Shown here piece by piece: positions 26,101-33,689 of a stretch of 64,000 nt of DNA (the first letter of the stretch is position 1; every line of letters begins with the position of its first letter). The stretch is from SLRI01 sp036796215 (lineage in GTDB: Bacteria; Pseudomonadota; Alphaproteobacteria; Geminicoccales; Geminicoccaceae). A program made the position numbers and the translations under genes. The stretch covers positions 3,900-67,899 of the forward strand of contig DAIRDJ010000004.1 in the NCBI GenBank assembly GCA_036796215.1, given 5' to 3'. Below the pieces are notes generated by a model. That model saw nothing but the letters and a program-made list of their open reading frames with translations. It ran no database searches and had not been told where the DNA came from.

Positions 26101-26268
26101 AATCCCGAACGGGCGGTCGAGCTCTTGCAGCGCGCCGCGGCCGCCGGCTCGCCCGACGCCGGGGTGGCCCTCGGCGATCTCTACACCATGGGCGGGGCGG
26201 TCGATCGCGACAGCGAGCGCGCGGCCTACTGGTACCAGGCCGCGGCCGAGGCGCGCGCCGGCGACTGA
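23113..26268 (+). CDS. Giant Sel1-repeat lipoprotein, AlgK-like
   Basis: The 1051-residue protein starts with a lipoprotein signal: MTRSPSSHTRRIAWLAGLTL then LAAC at about residues 21-24. The rest is almost entirely Sel1/TPR-like helical repeats of about 36 residues, roughly 25 in number. Units alternate between a GDPWAAFELARLLE type and an AQKALADQFRDG type, so the true period may be a two-unit module. AlgK, the outer-membrane Sel1 lipoprotein of alginate export, has about ten such repeats. A role as periplasmic scaffold for the polymer machinery is inferred. The start overlaps the polymerase stop (ATGA). It is the last gene of the operon. Confidence 0.85.
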   Translation: MTRSPSSHTRRIAWLAGLTLLAACNYESGERALERGDEMRAAEIWQPLARRGDMRAALALARLDTGADATPAELDEAERELRRVLRLGEGWQQGWAYYELARVERQRDRPVEAAAYYEEALERGVEWAAYDLGQLLAEGRGVQPDPARALRLTEQAADEGVAPAMTAMGTFYVRGIGVAADPEAARRWYEKAAAAGDPWGQFALGQLLLAADREGGELDPAGAAAAFEAAVAEGIVQAKLPLADLLLPFDPATAEVVPADPNRALALYTEAAAAGDAWASYRLAEIYASGRLAPADPERAAKHYAKAAEGGIGLAAKALGRLYELGQGVPVDPARAADLYTTAAAEGDIDAVLGLIRLARLPDPPPIDTTTLLAELEVALDLRPADAGQVLGDLYLAGDLVPTDPVLATGYLETALAAGNTTVRPRLARLYLDPTLELGGAGRDAEAGRRLLEDAAGEGDPNAAFELARLLEAPPAADPARARSLYTAAAEAGVAAAQKALADQFRDGIGGPQDRDLAVRWYEVAAAGGDPWAAFELARLLETGAGVAADPARARSLYARAAAAQIAPAQQALAGMLRDGRGGPPDIVAAGRWYRAAADAGEPWAAYELAQLYAADTAGVLPADRSRTETMTILYRSAANAGIPQAQLALGDLLADPANPAADPAAAAAWYERAMASGEPIAAFRLARLPSPGTTSANLEPRRRALLEEAVAAGVPGAATELARLLESDEDGAPDPARALELYQSAAAEGDPWAALALGRHYQGDARTPTRGSRDPDLAIVWLEQAAAADIAEAKRRLGDLYADSASDHFAPESAVRWYEAAAADGDEWAMIELAKLRMDGPAGIADPAAAARALEPLAEAGLPQAQKLLGDLYDRGQGVRADPETAVAWHRAAAQGGDPWAAFAMAERHSRGRDVPRDPDRAREYYVIAAAAGLAPAQRWLADAEMMRAMASRGAEAEAARGSAVTWYQAAAEGGDARALYRLGILHLDGQGVPRNPERAVELLQRAAAAGSPDAGVALGDLYTMGGAVDRDSERAAYWYQAAAEARAGD

Positions 26269-26308
26269 TGTCCGGCTGCCCGGTCGAGGATTCCGCTCGA
26301 GTGGCTGA

Positions 26309-26351
26309 TTGACAACCATGGCCTTGGCAGAATAAGCGGAATTGTGTTCCG
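26309..26351 (+). promoter_or_regulatory. Promoter and overlapping operator of the IclR-type operon
   Basis: TTGACA (26309-26314) is followed after 16 bp by AATAAG (26331-26336). Directly downstream lies an inverted repeat, CGGAA-TTGTG-TTCCG (26337-26351). An operator covering the start region would allow autorepression by the IclR-family protein encoded 18 bp further on. The hexamers and the repeat are directly visible; the regulatory link is inferred. Confidence 0.5.
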
Positions 26352-26368
26352 TTTTTAGTCGAGGGTCG

Positions 26369-27217
26369 ATGCGCCAGTCCGCCACCCGTCGCAGCCTCGC
26401 CATCCTCGAGCTGCTCGCCGAGTGTCCCGAAGGCCTGCCGCTCGGCGAACTGGGCCAGCGGCTCGACCTGCCCAAGAGCGTCGCCCATCGCCTGTTGTCG
26501 CTGCTGACCGAGGAGGGCTACACCCGACAGGACAGGGCCACCGGGCACTATGCGCTGACGCTCAAGCTCACCCTCCTCGGTGCCCGTCATCTTGCTGGCA
26601 CCGGCCTCGGTGACGTCAGCCAGCCGATCCTCGACCGCCTGGCGCGGGCCACCGGCGAACTCGTCCGCCTCACCGTCGTCGAGGGCGATGGCCTCGTTTG
26701 GGTCGGCAAGGCCCAAGGTGCCCGGCATGGTCTGCGCTACGATCCCGATGCCGGCACGCAGGTGGTGCTGCATGCGACCGCGACCGGCAAGGCCTGGCTC
26801 GCCACCCTGTCCGAGGCCGAGGCGATGCGCATCGTCGCGGCTACCGCGTTCCGCACCCCAGAGCATTTCGGACCCGATGTCATCCGCGATCCCGAGCGGT
26901 TTCGCGAGGAGCTCGCCCGCACCCGGGCCCGCGGCTACGGCCTCGCCGTCGAGGAGGGGGAGCCCGGCACGGCCGCCGTCGCCGTGGTGGTGCGTGCCTC
27001 GGCTACCGAAGCGGCACCGGCGGTCGGGACGCTCAGTGTGGCAGGACCGGTCGGCCGGTTCACGCCCGATCGCTGCCGCCGCTTCGTCGCCGAGATCGAG
27101 GCGGCGGCCGGCGAGCTCAGCGGTCTCTGGCCGTTACGCGCGCCATTCGCGAGCGAGCCCGCGCTGCCGCAGGTGCCGGACACCCTTGCCGAGCGAGGAG
27201 TCTTGCAGCATGCCTGA
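26369..27217 (+). CDS. IclR-family transcriptional regulator
   Basis: The 282-residue protein has an N-terminal winged helix-turn-helix: RSLAILELLAECPEGLPLGE, then GQRLDLPKSVAHRLLSLLTE. The C-terminal IclR effector domain contains VWVGKAQGARHGLRYDP, LHATATGKAWLATL, a YGLAVEEGEPGTAAVAVVV strand and TLSVAGPVGRFTPDR. ATG 26369 is preferred to 26342, which lies inside the promoter/operator. It is the first gene of an operon with a cupin, an ABC importer and two enzymes, so it probably senses the imported compound or a product of it. Confidence 0.87.
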   Translation: MRQSATRRSLAILELLAECPEGLPLGELGQRLDLPKSVAHRLLSLLTEEGYTRQDRATGHYALTLKLTLLGARHLAGTGLGDVSQPILDRLARATGELVRLTVVEGDGLVWVGKAQGARHGLRYDPDAGTQVVLHATATGKAWLATLSEAEAMRIVAATAFRTPEHFGPDVIRDPERFREELARTRARGYGLAVEEGEPGTAAVAVVVRASATEAAPAVGTLSVAGPVGRFTPDRCRRFVAEIEAAAGELSGLWPLRAPFASEPALPQVPDTLAERGVLQHA

Positions 27218-27656
27218 TCCCGAAACGCCGCGCTATCCCGGGCCCTTGCCGCTCGACGCGGCCAAGACGGCCCTCCACCTGGCGCGGCTCGGCGATGCCA
27301 GCTTCACCCGTGACGGTCCGCGGGCCGATGTCGAATATCGGGATCTGGGGCTCGCCCATGCAAGCGGCGGCCGGATCGGCGCCAAGCACATCCGCGCCAT
27401 CGCACCGTTCGCAAGGGAGACTGGCTGGCACTGGCACGACATGGAGGGGCACTTCGTCTTCGTGCTCAAGGGCTGGATCACGTTTCACTTTGCGGGCGTC
27501 GCGGCGCCGGTGACGGTCGAGGCGGGGGGCTGCCTGTCGCAGCCGGCTGGCGTCGCTCACAATGTGGTCGCCCGCTCCGATGACCTCGAGCTCATCGAGA
27601 TCAACCTGCCGGCCGACTTCGGCACCATGGAGCTGGACGAGGCGCATGGCGGCTGA
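27210..27656 (+). CDS. Cupin-domain protein
   Basis: The 148-residue protein is a single-domain cupin. Motif 1 reads GWHWHDMEGHFVFVLKGWI near residue 70, giving the H-x-H...E...H metal-binding pattern. Motif 2 is SQPAGVAHNVVARSDD with the last histidine. Such proteins bind a divalent metal and act as small dioxygenases, isomerases or ligand sensors; the reaction here is unknown. It overlaps the IclR gene by 8 bp and the permease gene by 11 bp, so it belongs tightly to this operon. Confidence 0.75.
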   Translation: MPDPETPRYPGPLPLDAAKTALHLARLGDASFTRDGPRADVEYRDLGLAHASGGRIGAKHIRAIAPFARETGWHWHDMEGHFVFVLKGWITFHFAGVAAPVTVEAGGCLSQPAGVAHNVVARSDDLELIEINLPADFGTMELDEAHGG

Positions 27657-28479
27657 TCGCGCACTGGCGTTGGAGCCCGAGACCTCGGGCGGTGGCCGCC
27701 TCACGCTTTGGCTGAAGAAGCGCGCCGGCGTGATCGCCGTCTTTGTCCTGCTCTTTGTCATGTGGGAGGTGGCGGTCTGGTTTTTCGCGATCAAGCCCTA
27801 CCTCTTGCCGCCGCCCTCGCTCGTCTGGATCGAGTTCCTCAAGCGCTGGGACACCGTCCTGCATGGGGCGATCGTCACGACGCAAGAGATCGCCGGCGGC
27901 TACCTGCTGGCCGTCATCGTCAGCATCCCCATGGCGCTTGCCGTCGCCAAGTCGCGCTTCGTCGAGGAGTCCATCTACCCGGTCGTCGTCTTCCTGCAGA
28001 TCATCCCGAAGATCGCGATCGCCCCGCTTTTCATCATCTGGCTCGGCTTCGGCTACACCCCGAAGCTGTTGATCGTCTTCCTGCTCTGTTTTTTTCCGAT
28101 CGTCGTCGCCAGTGTCGCCGGGTTCAAGTCGGTCGATCCCGAAATCCGCGACTTCGCTCGAACGACTGGTGCCGGTCCCTGGAAGATGTTCTTCAAGATC
28201 CAGCTGCCGCAGGCGCTGCCCGAGATCTTCACTGGCCTCAAGGTCGGCGCCGCCCTCTCTGCGACGGCAGCGGTCGTCGCCGAATTCGTCGCGGCCGATC
28301 GTGGCCTCGGCTACCTGCTCCTGCAATACAACGGGCAATTCATGACGCCCATGGTTTTTGCCATCATCATCGTGCTCAGCCTGATCGGGCTCGCCGTCTA
28401 CTACCTGGTCGAGCTGCTCGAACGACTGGTCATCCCGTGGCACGTCTCGCAACGGCCGGCAGGGGTCACCGGGGTCTGA
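27646..28479 (+). CDS. NitT/TauT-type ABC transporter permease
   Basis: The 277-residue inner-membrane protein has six hydrophobic segments. Near residue 185 is the EAA loop, DFARTTGAGPWKMFFKIQLP followed by QALPEIFTGLKVG, typical of SsuC/TauC/ThiX-like permeases. Other family features are YLLPPPSLVWIEF early on and FVAADRGLGYLLLQYNGQF late. The start ATG 27646 overlaps the cupin gene. It works with the binding protein at 28514 and the ATPase at 29488. Confidence 0.87.
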   Translation: MAADRALALEPETSGGGRLTLWLKKRAGVIAVFVLLFVMWEVAVWFFAIKPYLLPPPSLVWIEFLKRWDTVLHGAIVTTQEIAGGYLLAVIVSIPMALAVAKSRFVEESIYPVVVFLQIIPKIAIAPLFIIWLGFGYTPKLLIVFLLCFFPIVVASVAGFKSVDPEIRDFARTTGAGPWKMFFKIQLPQALPEIFTGLKVGAALSATAAVVAEFVAADRGLGYLLLQYNGQFMTPMVFAIIIVLSLIGLAVYYLVELLERLVIPWHVSQRPAGVTGV

Positions 28480-28513
28480 AAACGCGACACCACCACAACG
28501 GGGAGGCAGAACA

Positions 28514-29488
28514 ATGACGATCAAGACCGTGCTGGCGGCGGCGACCGCCACGCTCATCGCCGCGACCGCCTGGCAGGCCGAGGCCAACGACGCCGTCTCG
28601 CTCCGGCTCAACTGGTATCTGGGCGGCCTGCACGTGCCCTTCTATTACGGCCGTGACGAGGGCTTCTTCAGCGAGGAGGGCATCGACCTCACCATCAACG
28701 AGGGCCGCGGCTCCGGCAACACGACCCAGGTGGTGGCCGCCGGCTCCGACACCTTCGGCATGGCCGACAGCTCGAGCCTGATCGGCCTCGCGGCACAAGG
28801 TGCGGAGATCAAATCCATCATGTCGCTGCTCAACTCGACGGGCTTCTCGGTCATCTCGCTCGCCGAGGCCGGCATTCGCGAGCCCAAGGATCTCGAAGGC
28901 AAGTCGCTCGCGGTCTCGCCGGGCGATCCGCTGGCCCAGCTCCTCGAAGCCGTGGCCAAGGCCAATGATGTCGACATCTCGACCATTACCTTCGTCCAGG
29001 TCGATCCGGCCGCCAAGGTCGTGACGGTGCTCGAGAAGCGCGCCGATGCGCTGCTCGGTGGTGCCGACGACCAGTATTTCCTGATCAAGTACCAGGGCCA
29101 GGAACCGGCGGCCCTGCGCTATTCCGAGCACGGGGCGAACATCGTCGGCATGACGATCCTCACATCCACCGACCTGATCGAGAGCAATCCCGATCTCGTC
29201 GAGCGCTTCGTCCGCGCCTCGGTACGCTCCTGGCAGGCGGCGATCGAGAATCCCGAGGCCGCGGTCGAGGCGGGGCTCCGGGAGAAGCCCGATCTCAATG
29301 CCCAGTCGACCCTCGATCAGCTGATGGTCGACATCGAGCTCTTGCGCTCGCCCGCCTCGCCCGACCGCATCGGCTATGGTGCGGAAGAGGACTGGACGCG
29401 CACGATCAATCTCTTGAAGGAGTATCGCGGGCTCGAGACCGAGCTCGACTGGACCGCCTTCCACACCAACGCGTTCATCCCGGACTAA
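28514..29488 (+). CDS. NMT1/THI5-like ABC substrate-binding protein
   Basis: The 324-residue periplasmic protein has a signal peptide (MTIKTVLAAATATLIAATAW, cleavage after AEA). SLRLNWYLGGLHVPFYYGRD and GFFSEEGIDLTINEGRGSGN follow, the standard opening of the NMT1/SsuA-like group. SVRSWQAAIENPEAAVEAGL lies near residue 245. Members bind small organics such as pyrimidine precursors, sulfonates, nitrate or phthalates, and the ligand here cannot be read off. A strong GGGGAGG ribosome site precedes the ATG. The gene order permease, binding protein, ATPase is slightly unusual. Confidence 0.87.
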   Translation: MTIKTVLAAATATLIAATAWQAEANDAVSLRLNWYLGGLHVPFYYGRDEGFFSEEGIDLTINEGRGSGNTTQVVAAGSDTFGMADSSSLIGLAAQGAEIKSIMSLLNSTGFSVISLAEAGIREPKDLEGKSLAVSPGDPLAQLLEAVAKANDVDISTITFVQVDPAAKVVTVLEKRADALLGGADDQYFLIKYQGQEPAALRYSEHGANIVGMTILTSTDLIESNPDLVERFVRASVRSWQAAIENPEAAVEAGLREKPDLNAQSTLDQLMVDIELLRSPASPDRIGYGAEEDWTRTINLLKEYRGLETELDWTAFHTNAFIPD

Positions 29489-30348
29489 TGGCGGCAACGA
29501 CCGCGGCAGCAGCGGCGGGTGCGCGACCCGCCGCTGCGAGCGGTCCGGCAGCGACGGTCAAGGCCGGCAGCGGGGCCGGTTGGCCCATCAGCATTCAAGG
29601 CGTGAGCCAGATCTTCCGCCGCGGGAACCAGGTGACCCATGCCCTGGACGAGGTCGACCTCGAGATCGAGGCCGGCGAGTTCGTTGCCATCGTCGGCCCC
29701 TCGGGCTGCGGCAAGTCGACCTTGCTCAAGATCGTGGCAGGGCTGCTGGCGCGCAGCAGCGGCCGGGTCGCGATCGACGGCAAGGAGGTGACCAGCCCGC
29801 ACACCGAGCTCGGCATCGTCTTTCAGAGCCCCGTCCTGCTCGACTGGCGCAACGTGCTGGACAACGTGCTGATCCAGATCGAGCTCAGGGGCCTCGACCG
29901 CAAGCGCTATGTCGCAACGGCCCAGGACCTGCTGACCAAGGTCGGCCTCGGCGAGTTTACCGACCGGATGCCGCGCGAGCTCTCGGGCGGGATGCGCCAG
30001 CGGGCAGCGATCGTCCGCTCGTTCATCCACGACCCGCCACTCTTGATGATGGATGAGCCGTTCGGTGCGCTCGATGCCTTGACCCGCGAGCAGATGCGCA
30101 TCGACCTCGAGAAGCTCTGGCTCGAGCGCCGGCACACGACACTCTTCATCACCCACGGCATCGCCGAGGCCGTGTCTCTTGCCGACCGGGTGGTCGTCAT
30201 GACGCCGCGCCCCGGCCGGATCGACCGGATCATCGAGATCGACCTGCCGCGGCCGCGCGACAAGGCGGTCGTCACGAGCCAGGCCTTCGCCGGCTATTGC
30301 GATGCGATCACCGAGACCTTCATGCGCCGCGGTGTCATCCGCTATTGA
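29488..30348 (+). CDS. NitT/TauT-type ABC transporter ATP-binding protein
   Basis: The 286-residue ATPase opens with about 35 alanine-rich residues not typical of the family. Then come Walker A (VAIVGPSGCGKSTLLKIVAG), Q-loop (VFQSPVLLDWRNVLDNV), signature (ELSGGMRQRAAIVRSFI), Walker B (LLMMDEPFGALDALTR) and the switch histidine in LFITHGIAEAVSLADR. This SsuB/TauB-like set serves the permease at 27646. The start ATG shares a base with the preceding TAA. An internal start that skips the alanine-rich part is possible but not evident. Confidence 0.88.
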   Translation: MAATTAAAAAGARPAAASGPAATVKAGSGAGWPISIQGVSQIFRRGNQVTHALDEVDLEIEAGEFVAIVGPSGCGKSTLLKIVAGLLARSSGRVAIDGKEVTSPHTELGIVFQSPVLLDWRNVLDNVLIQIELRGLDRKRYVATAQDLLTKVGLGEFTDRMPRELSGGMRQRAAIVRSFIHDPPLLMMDEPFGALDALTREQMRIDLEKLWLERRHTTLFITHGIAEAVSLADRVVVMTPRPGRIDRIIEIDLPRPRDKAVVTSQAFAGYCDAITETFMRRGVIRY

Positions 30349-30355
30349 GGATTCA

Positions 30356-31285
30356 ATGATGCTGCCACGCCCCTTCACTGGCGTGATCGCCGCGCCCTTC
30401 CTGCCGATGCACGAGGATGGCGAGATCGACTGGTCGAGCCTCGAGCGCTACATGGACTGGCTCACCCGCCAGAAGCCCGCGGCGATCGCCATGAACATGG
30501 ACGCGTCCGAGGTGATCGCCCTCGAGCCCGAGCAGGAGATCGAGGTCGTCCGCCTCTGCCGGAGGACGATCGCCGGCCGTGTGCCCTTCCTGTCGGGCCT
30601 GGTGGCGGGCTCAACCCGGGCTGCGGCACGCAAGGCCGAGCGCCTCGCTCGGGAGGGAGCCGAAGGGTTTGCCGTCTTTCCGCCCCTGCCCACTTTTGCC
30701 GGGGCACCGGTCCCGGCTGAGATGCTCTACCGCTTCCACAAGGCCATAGCGGACGCCGCCGGGCGTGCGGTCATCTGCTTTCAGTTCCCCAAGGGCTGGG
30801 GGCCGGACTACACGCCCGAGATCCTCGCCCGCATGGCCGAGATCCCGGAGCTCGTCGCGATCAAGGAAGCGTCGTTCGACGTCGCACAGACCCAGTCGAC
30901 CATCGAGGCCGCTGCCGCCCTCGACCAGCCGATCGGCGTGCTCACCGGCAGCGACACCTTCATCTTCGAGGCGATGGTCATGGGCTGCAGCGGTGCCTTG
31001 ATCGGCTTCGCCGGCACCGCCACCGCCGAGCTGGTCGCGATGGAGCGGGCCGTTGCCACGGGTGATCTCGCAACCGGTCGCGCCATCTGGCAGCAGCTCG
31101 GACCGATCGCCCGCTATTGCTGGCGCCCGCCGATCCGCGATTTCCGCCCGCGAATGAAGGAGGTGCTGCGCTGGCAGGGGCATTTCCCGAGTGCTGCCTG
31201 CCGCGAGCCGCAGCTCGGCGTGAGCGAAGCGGAGCGGCTCACGATCGAGGCCTTGTGCGCACGACAGGAGCTCAGCCGTTTATGA
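30356..31285 (+). CDS. DapA-superfamily (dihydrodipicolinate synthase/N-acetylneuraminate lyase) enzyme, non-canonical
   Basis: The 309-residue TIM-barrel protein opens GVIAAPFLPMHEDGEIDWSS. The Schiff-base lysine is in ELVAIKEASFDVAQ near residue 165. Two canonical catalytic features are changed: the YNxP tyrosine motif reads CFQFPKGWGP, and the GTTGE loop reads MNMDASEV. It is therefore unlikely to make dihydrodipicolinate and is better called a lyase, aldolase or dehydratase of unknown substrate. It sits after the ABC importer and before a DUF4286-like gene in the IclR operon, so it may act on the imported compound. The ATG follows a TGAGGATTCA spacer. Confidence 0.8.
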   Translation: MMLPRPFTGVIAAPFLPMHEDGEIDWSSLERYMDWLTRQKPAAIAMNMDASEVIALEPEQEIEVVRLCRRTIAGRVPFLSGLVAGSTRAAARKAERLAREGAEGFAVFPPLPTFAGAPVPAEMLYRFHKAIADAAGRAVICFQFPKGWGPDYTPEILARMAEIPELVAIKEASFDVAQTQSTIEAAAALDQPIGVLTGSDTFIFEAMVMGCSGALIGFAGTATAELVAMERAVATGDLATGRAIWQQLGPIARYCWRPPIRDFRPRMKEVLRWQGHFPSAACREPQLGVSEAERLTIEALCARQELSRL

Positions 31286-31986
31286 CAGTGCGTGGGCAAG
31301 GTGCCGTCGCCATCTGGCACGACATCGCATCGGAAGGCCGGAGCGACTTCTACGCCTGGCACGGCCAGGAGCACATGCCGGAGCGGGTGGCGATCCCAGG
31401 CTTCATCCGCGGCCGCCGCTGGGTCGCCATCGACGCCGATCGCGAGTTCTTCAATCTCTACGAAACCCGGGATGCCGGCGTGGTCAAAGGCGCCGACTAC
31501 AAGGCGCGACTCGACGACCCGACGCCCTGGACGCTGCGCACGGTCGCCAATTTCCGGAAAGTGGCACGGTCGCTTTGCACTGTCGAAGCCAGCACCACGA
31601 GTGCCGCCACAATCGGCGCCGATGGCGGCACGCTGGCGACGATCCGCCATGATCTGCCACCGGGCCGGATCGCCGCTCATCTCACGGCTTTGCGCGAGAC
31701 GCTGATCCCGGCGTTGGCGGCCACAGACGGCATTGCCGCGGTCCACGTGATCGCGGCCGACCTCGAGGCCAGTGGCTACGTCAATGCCGAGCAACGCGCC
31801 CGCGGCGACGCCAACGAGATCCCGACCCATGCGCTACTGATCGAAGGCTGGGGCGACGAGGCCGACTTCATCGCGAGCGTCGAAGCTGTGCTGGCCGCGA
31901 CCGTCGAGGCCTACCGGCCGGAAGGGCCGCTGCGGCTCGGCTACTACCGCCACCAGATCACGACCTGGAAGGCCCGAGGCGAATAG
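31282..31986 (+). CDS. DUF4286/EthD-like conserved protein
   Basis: The 234-residue protein starts GAVAIWHDIASEGRSDFYAW, then HGQEHMPERVAIPGFIRGRR and FFNLYETRDAGVVKGADY. This resembles the ferredoxin-like (dimeric alpha/beta barrel) DUF4286/EthD group. Members often accompany catabolic genes, and their chemistry is mostly unknown. The C-terminal half looks like a second, weaker repeat of the fold (ALLIEGWGDEADFIASVEAV). The ATG overlaps the DapA-like stop (ATGA). It is the last gene of the operon. Confidence 0.55.
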   Translation: MTVRGQGAVAIWHDIASEGRSDFYAWHGQEHMPERVAIPGFIRGRRWVAIDADREFFNLYETRDAGVVKGADYKARLDDPTPWTLRTVANFRKVARSLCTVEASTTSAATIGADGGTLATIRHDLPPGRIAAHLTALRETLIPALAATDGIAAVHVIAADLEASGYVNAEQRARGDANEIPTHALLIEGWGDEADFIASVEAVLAATVEAYRPEGPLRLGYYRHQITTWKARGE

Positions 31987-32097
31987 AGCTGAGCTTTCCG
32001 GAGCGTGTCCATCCGGTGCCGGCGGAGAAGCGGGCCGGTGCGCCCGGCTGCATCGAGAGTGACGACGAGTGGCTCGGCCACGGCCGCCTCGCGGGCA

Positions 32098-33633
32098 TCA
32101 TCGACCCAGGAGTCGCTCGACCGGTGCCAGGTCGTCGGTGAGGAAGACGGTGCCAGGGCTGCTCGCCGTCGTCGGCTCGGCGAGCCTGGCCCAGGTGGTG
32201 GCGGGGGCGCTGGACGCCTCGAGGGGGCTCTCGAGGCCGGACGGCCTGGCCGCGGCGTAGACGATGAAATTGATGCTGTCCGACGTCTGGTAGGCGGCAG
32301 CGTCATACCACACCTCGACGACGGTAAACCGGTGACGCAGCGTCTCGACGGCGCTGGCAACGAGGCGCCGCGGCTGCACCGCGTCGATGATGTTGATGAC
32401 GTAGAAGCCTTCCGCCGTGAGCCTACGGGACACGAGCGCGTGGAACTCGTCGGTGATCAGATGGGCCGGGAGGGCCACGTCGCGAAAGGCGTCGCCGACG
32501 ATGACGTCGAAGCGGCGGTCGTCGGCTATGCGGGCGAGAGCTAGCCTGGCATCCAAGTCGAGGATCTCGGTCGCCGGTCCCGGCTCGAACCAGAGCCGGT
32601 CCCGGGCGATTGCCGTCACCAGGGGATCGAGTTCGGCCACGGTGATGGCGGTGGTCGGATCGCGGGCGAGCCAGGTGCGTGGCAGGGTATAGCCACCGCC
32701 ACCGATGAAGAAGGCGGTGAAGGGCACGCCCGCGAAGCGCTGGCGCACCAGTTCGTCCATCCATTGCAGATGCGAGAACGCGAGATAGGCGGGGTCCTCG
32801 TGATTGACGCTCTGGGTCAGCGCGTCGAGGCGAAGCAGGCGGGCACCCGGCAGGTTGCGCTCCTCGCCCGAGAAGACGCCGATGCAGTAGTAGCGGCTCT
32901 CGTAGGCACAGGGTGTCGCAAAGCTGGGTAGTGACCATCCGGAAAGCGTGAAGAAGGCAGCGATCGCGACGAGACCCCAGGCCACGACCCGCTGGCGAAA
33001 CGAGGGCACGAAGAAGGCTGCGAGGACGGCGTTGAGGCCCGCCACGAGCCAGATCGAGCCGGCCGAGCCCAGATAGGCGACGAGGACGAAGCCGGCGAGG
33101 AAGGTGCCGAGGATCGCCCCCACGACACCGGTCGCCAGCATCCCGCCGACGACCCTGCCGGCGCGGCTGCCCAGCACCTCGAGGGCGAAGGTGGTGGCGA
33201 TGGGCTGGACGAGGCCGGCCGTCAGGCTCGGGATCAGGAAGGCGGCGAAGCCGGTGACGACGATGGCGGTGGGCACGGCCACGTCGGCGGCGCTGAGCGA
33301 GCCAGCGACACTATCCAGAATCGGGAGGACGAGGATGGTCGTCACCGCACCGGCGAGGCAGGCGAGCCCGAGGGCCTCGGCGCGGCGGCCGGGCCAGGCA
33401 TCCGCGAGCCGGCCGCCGGCCCAGTGGCCGAGGGCGAGACCGGTCAGCACGACGCCGATGACCGTCGTCCAGGTCTCGAGCGACATGCCGAAATAGGGGG
33501 CGAGCAGGCGGCCGGCGGTAATCTCGACAATCATCGCTCCGGCGGCGTTGCCGGCGACGACCAGCGCCAGGACGGCGGCGAGATGCCGTCGGGACCAGGC
33601 CCGGTCTGGGTTGCCGGACGGCTGTTCGGACAA
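32098..33633 (-). CDS. Membrane-bound spermidine-synthase-like protein (MFS-like helices fused to aminopropyltransferase fold)
   Basis: This protein of about 511 residues has roughly eight N-terminal hydrophobic helices (GAMIVEITAGRLLAPYFGMS opens the first conserved block). A soluble domain of spermidine-synthase/methyltransferase fold follows: FTAFFIGGGGYTLPRTWL, TVAELDPLVTAIARDRL, DVIVGDAFRD and FYVINIIDAV. The reaction of these fused proteins is not established. The frame stays open up to 34041, but the extra N-terminal part reads as an ABC binding-protein remnant, so it is not counted. The start chosen is TTG 33633-33631 with a GGAAGGAAAG ribosome site; no ATG or GTG is available near the first helix. 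Confidence 0.72.
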   Translation of the reverse strand: MSEQPSGNPDRAWSRRHLAAVLALVVAGNAAGAMIVEITAGRLLAPYFGMSLETWTTVIGVVLTGLALGHWAGGRLADAWPGRRAEALGLACLAGAVTTILVLPILDSVAGSLSAADVAVPTAIVVTGFAAFLIPSLTAGLVQPIATTFALEVLGSRAGRVVGGMLATGVVGAILGTFLAGFVLVAYLGSAGSIWLVAGLNAVLAAFFVPSFRQRVVAWGLVAIAAFFTLSGWSLPSFATPCAYESRYYCIGVFSGEERNLPGARLLRLDALTQSVNHEDPAYLAFSHLQWMDELVRQRFAGVPFTAFFIGGGGYTLPRTWLARDPTTAITVAELDPLVTAIARDRLWFEPGPATEILDLDARLALARIADDRRFDVIVGDAFRDVALPAHLITDEFHALVSRRLTAEGFYVINIIDAVQPRRLVASAVETLRHRFTVVEVWYDAAAYQTSDSINFIVYAAARPSGLESPLEASSAPATTWARLAEPTTASSPGTVFLTDDLAPVERLLGR

Positions 33634-33689
33634 GCGCTTTCCTTCCCTCTTGCGCGGCCGGACGAAGACGGGGGCGAGGTCTAGCGCAT

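Noticed and set aside
9864..26268. Exosortase/PEP-CTERM system
   Set aside because: FemAB-like genes suggested it, but no exosortase, PEP-CTERM protein or XrtA-type polymerase set is present.
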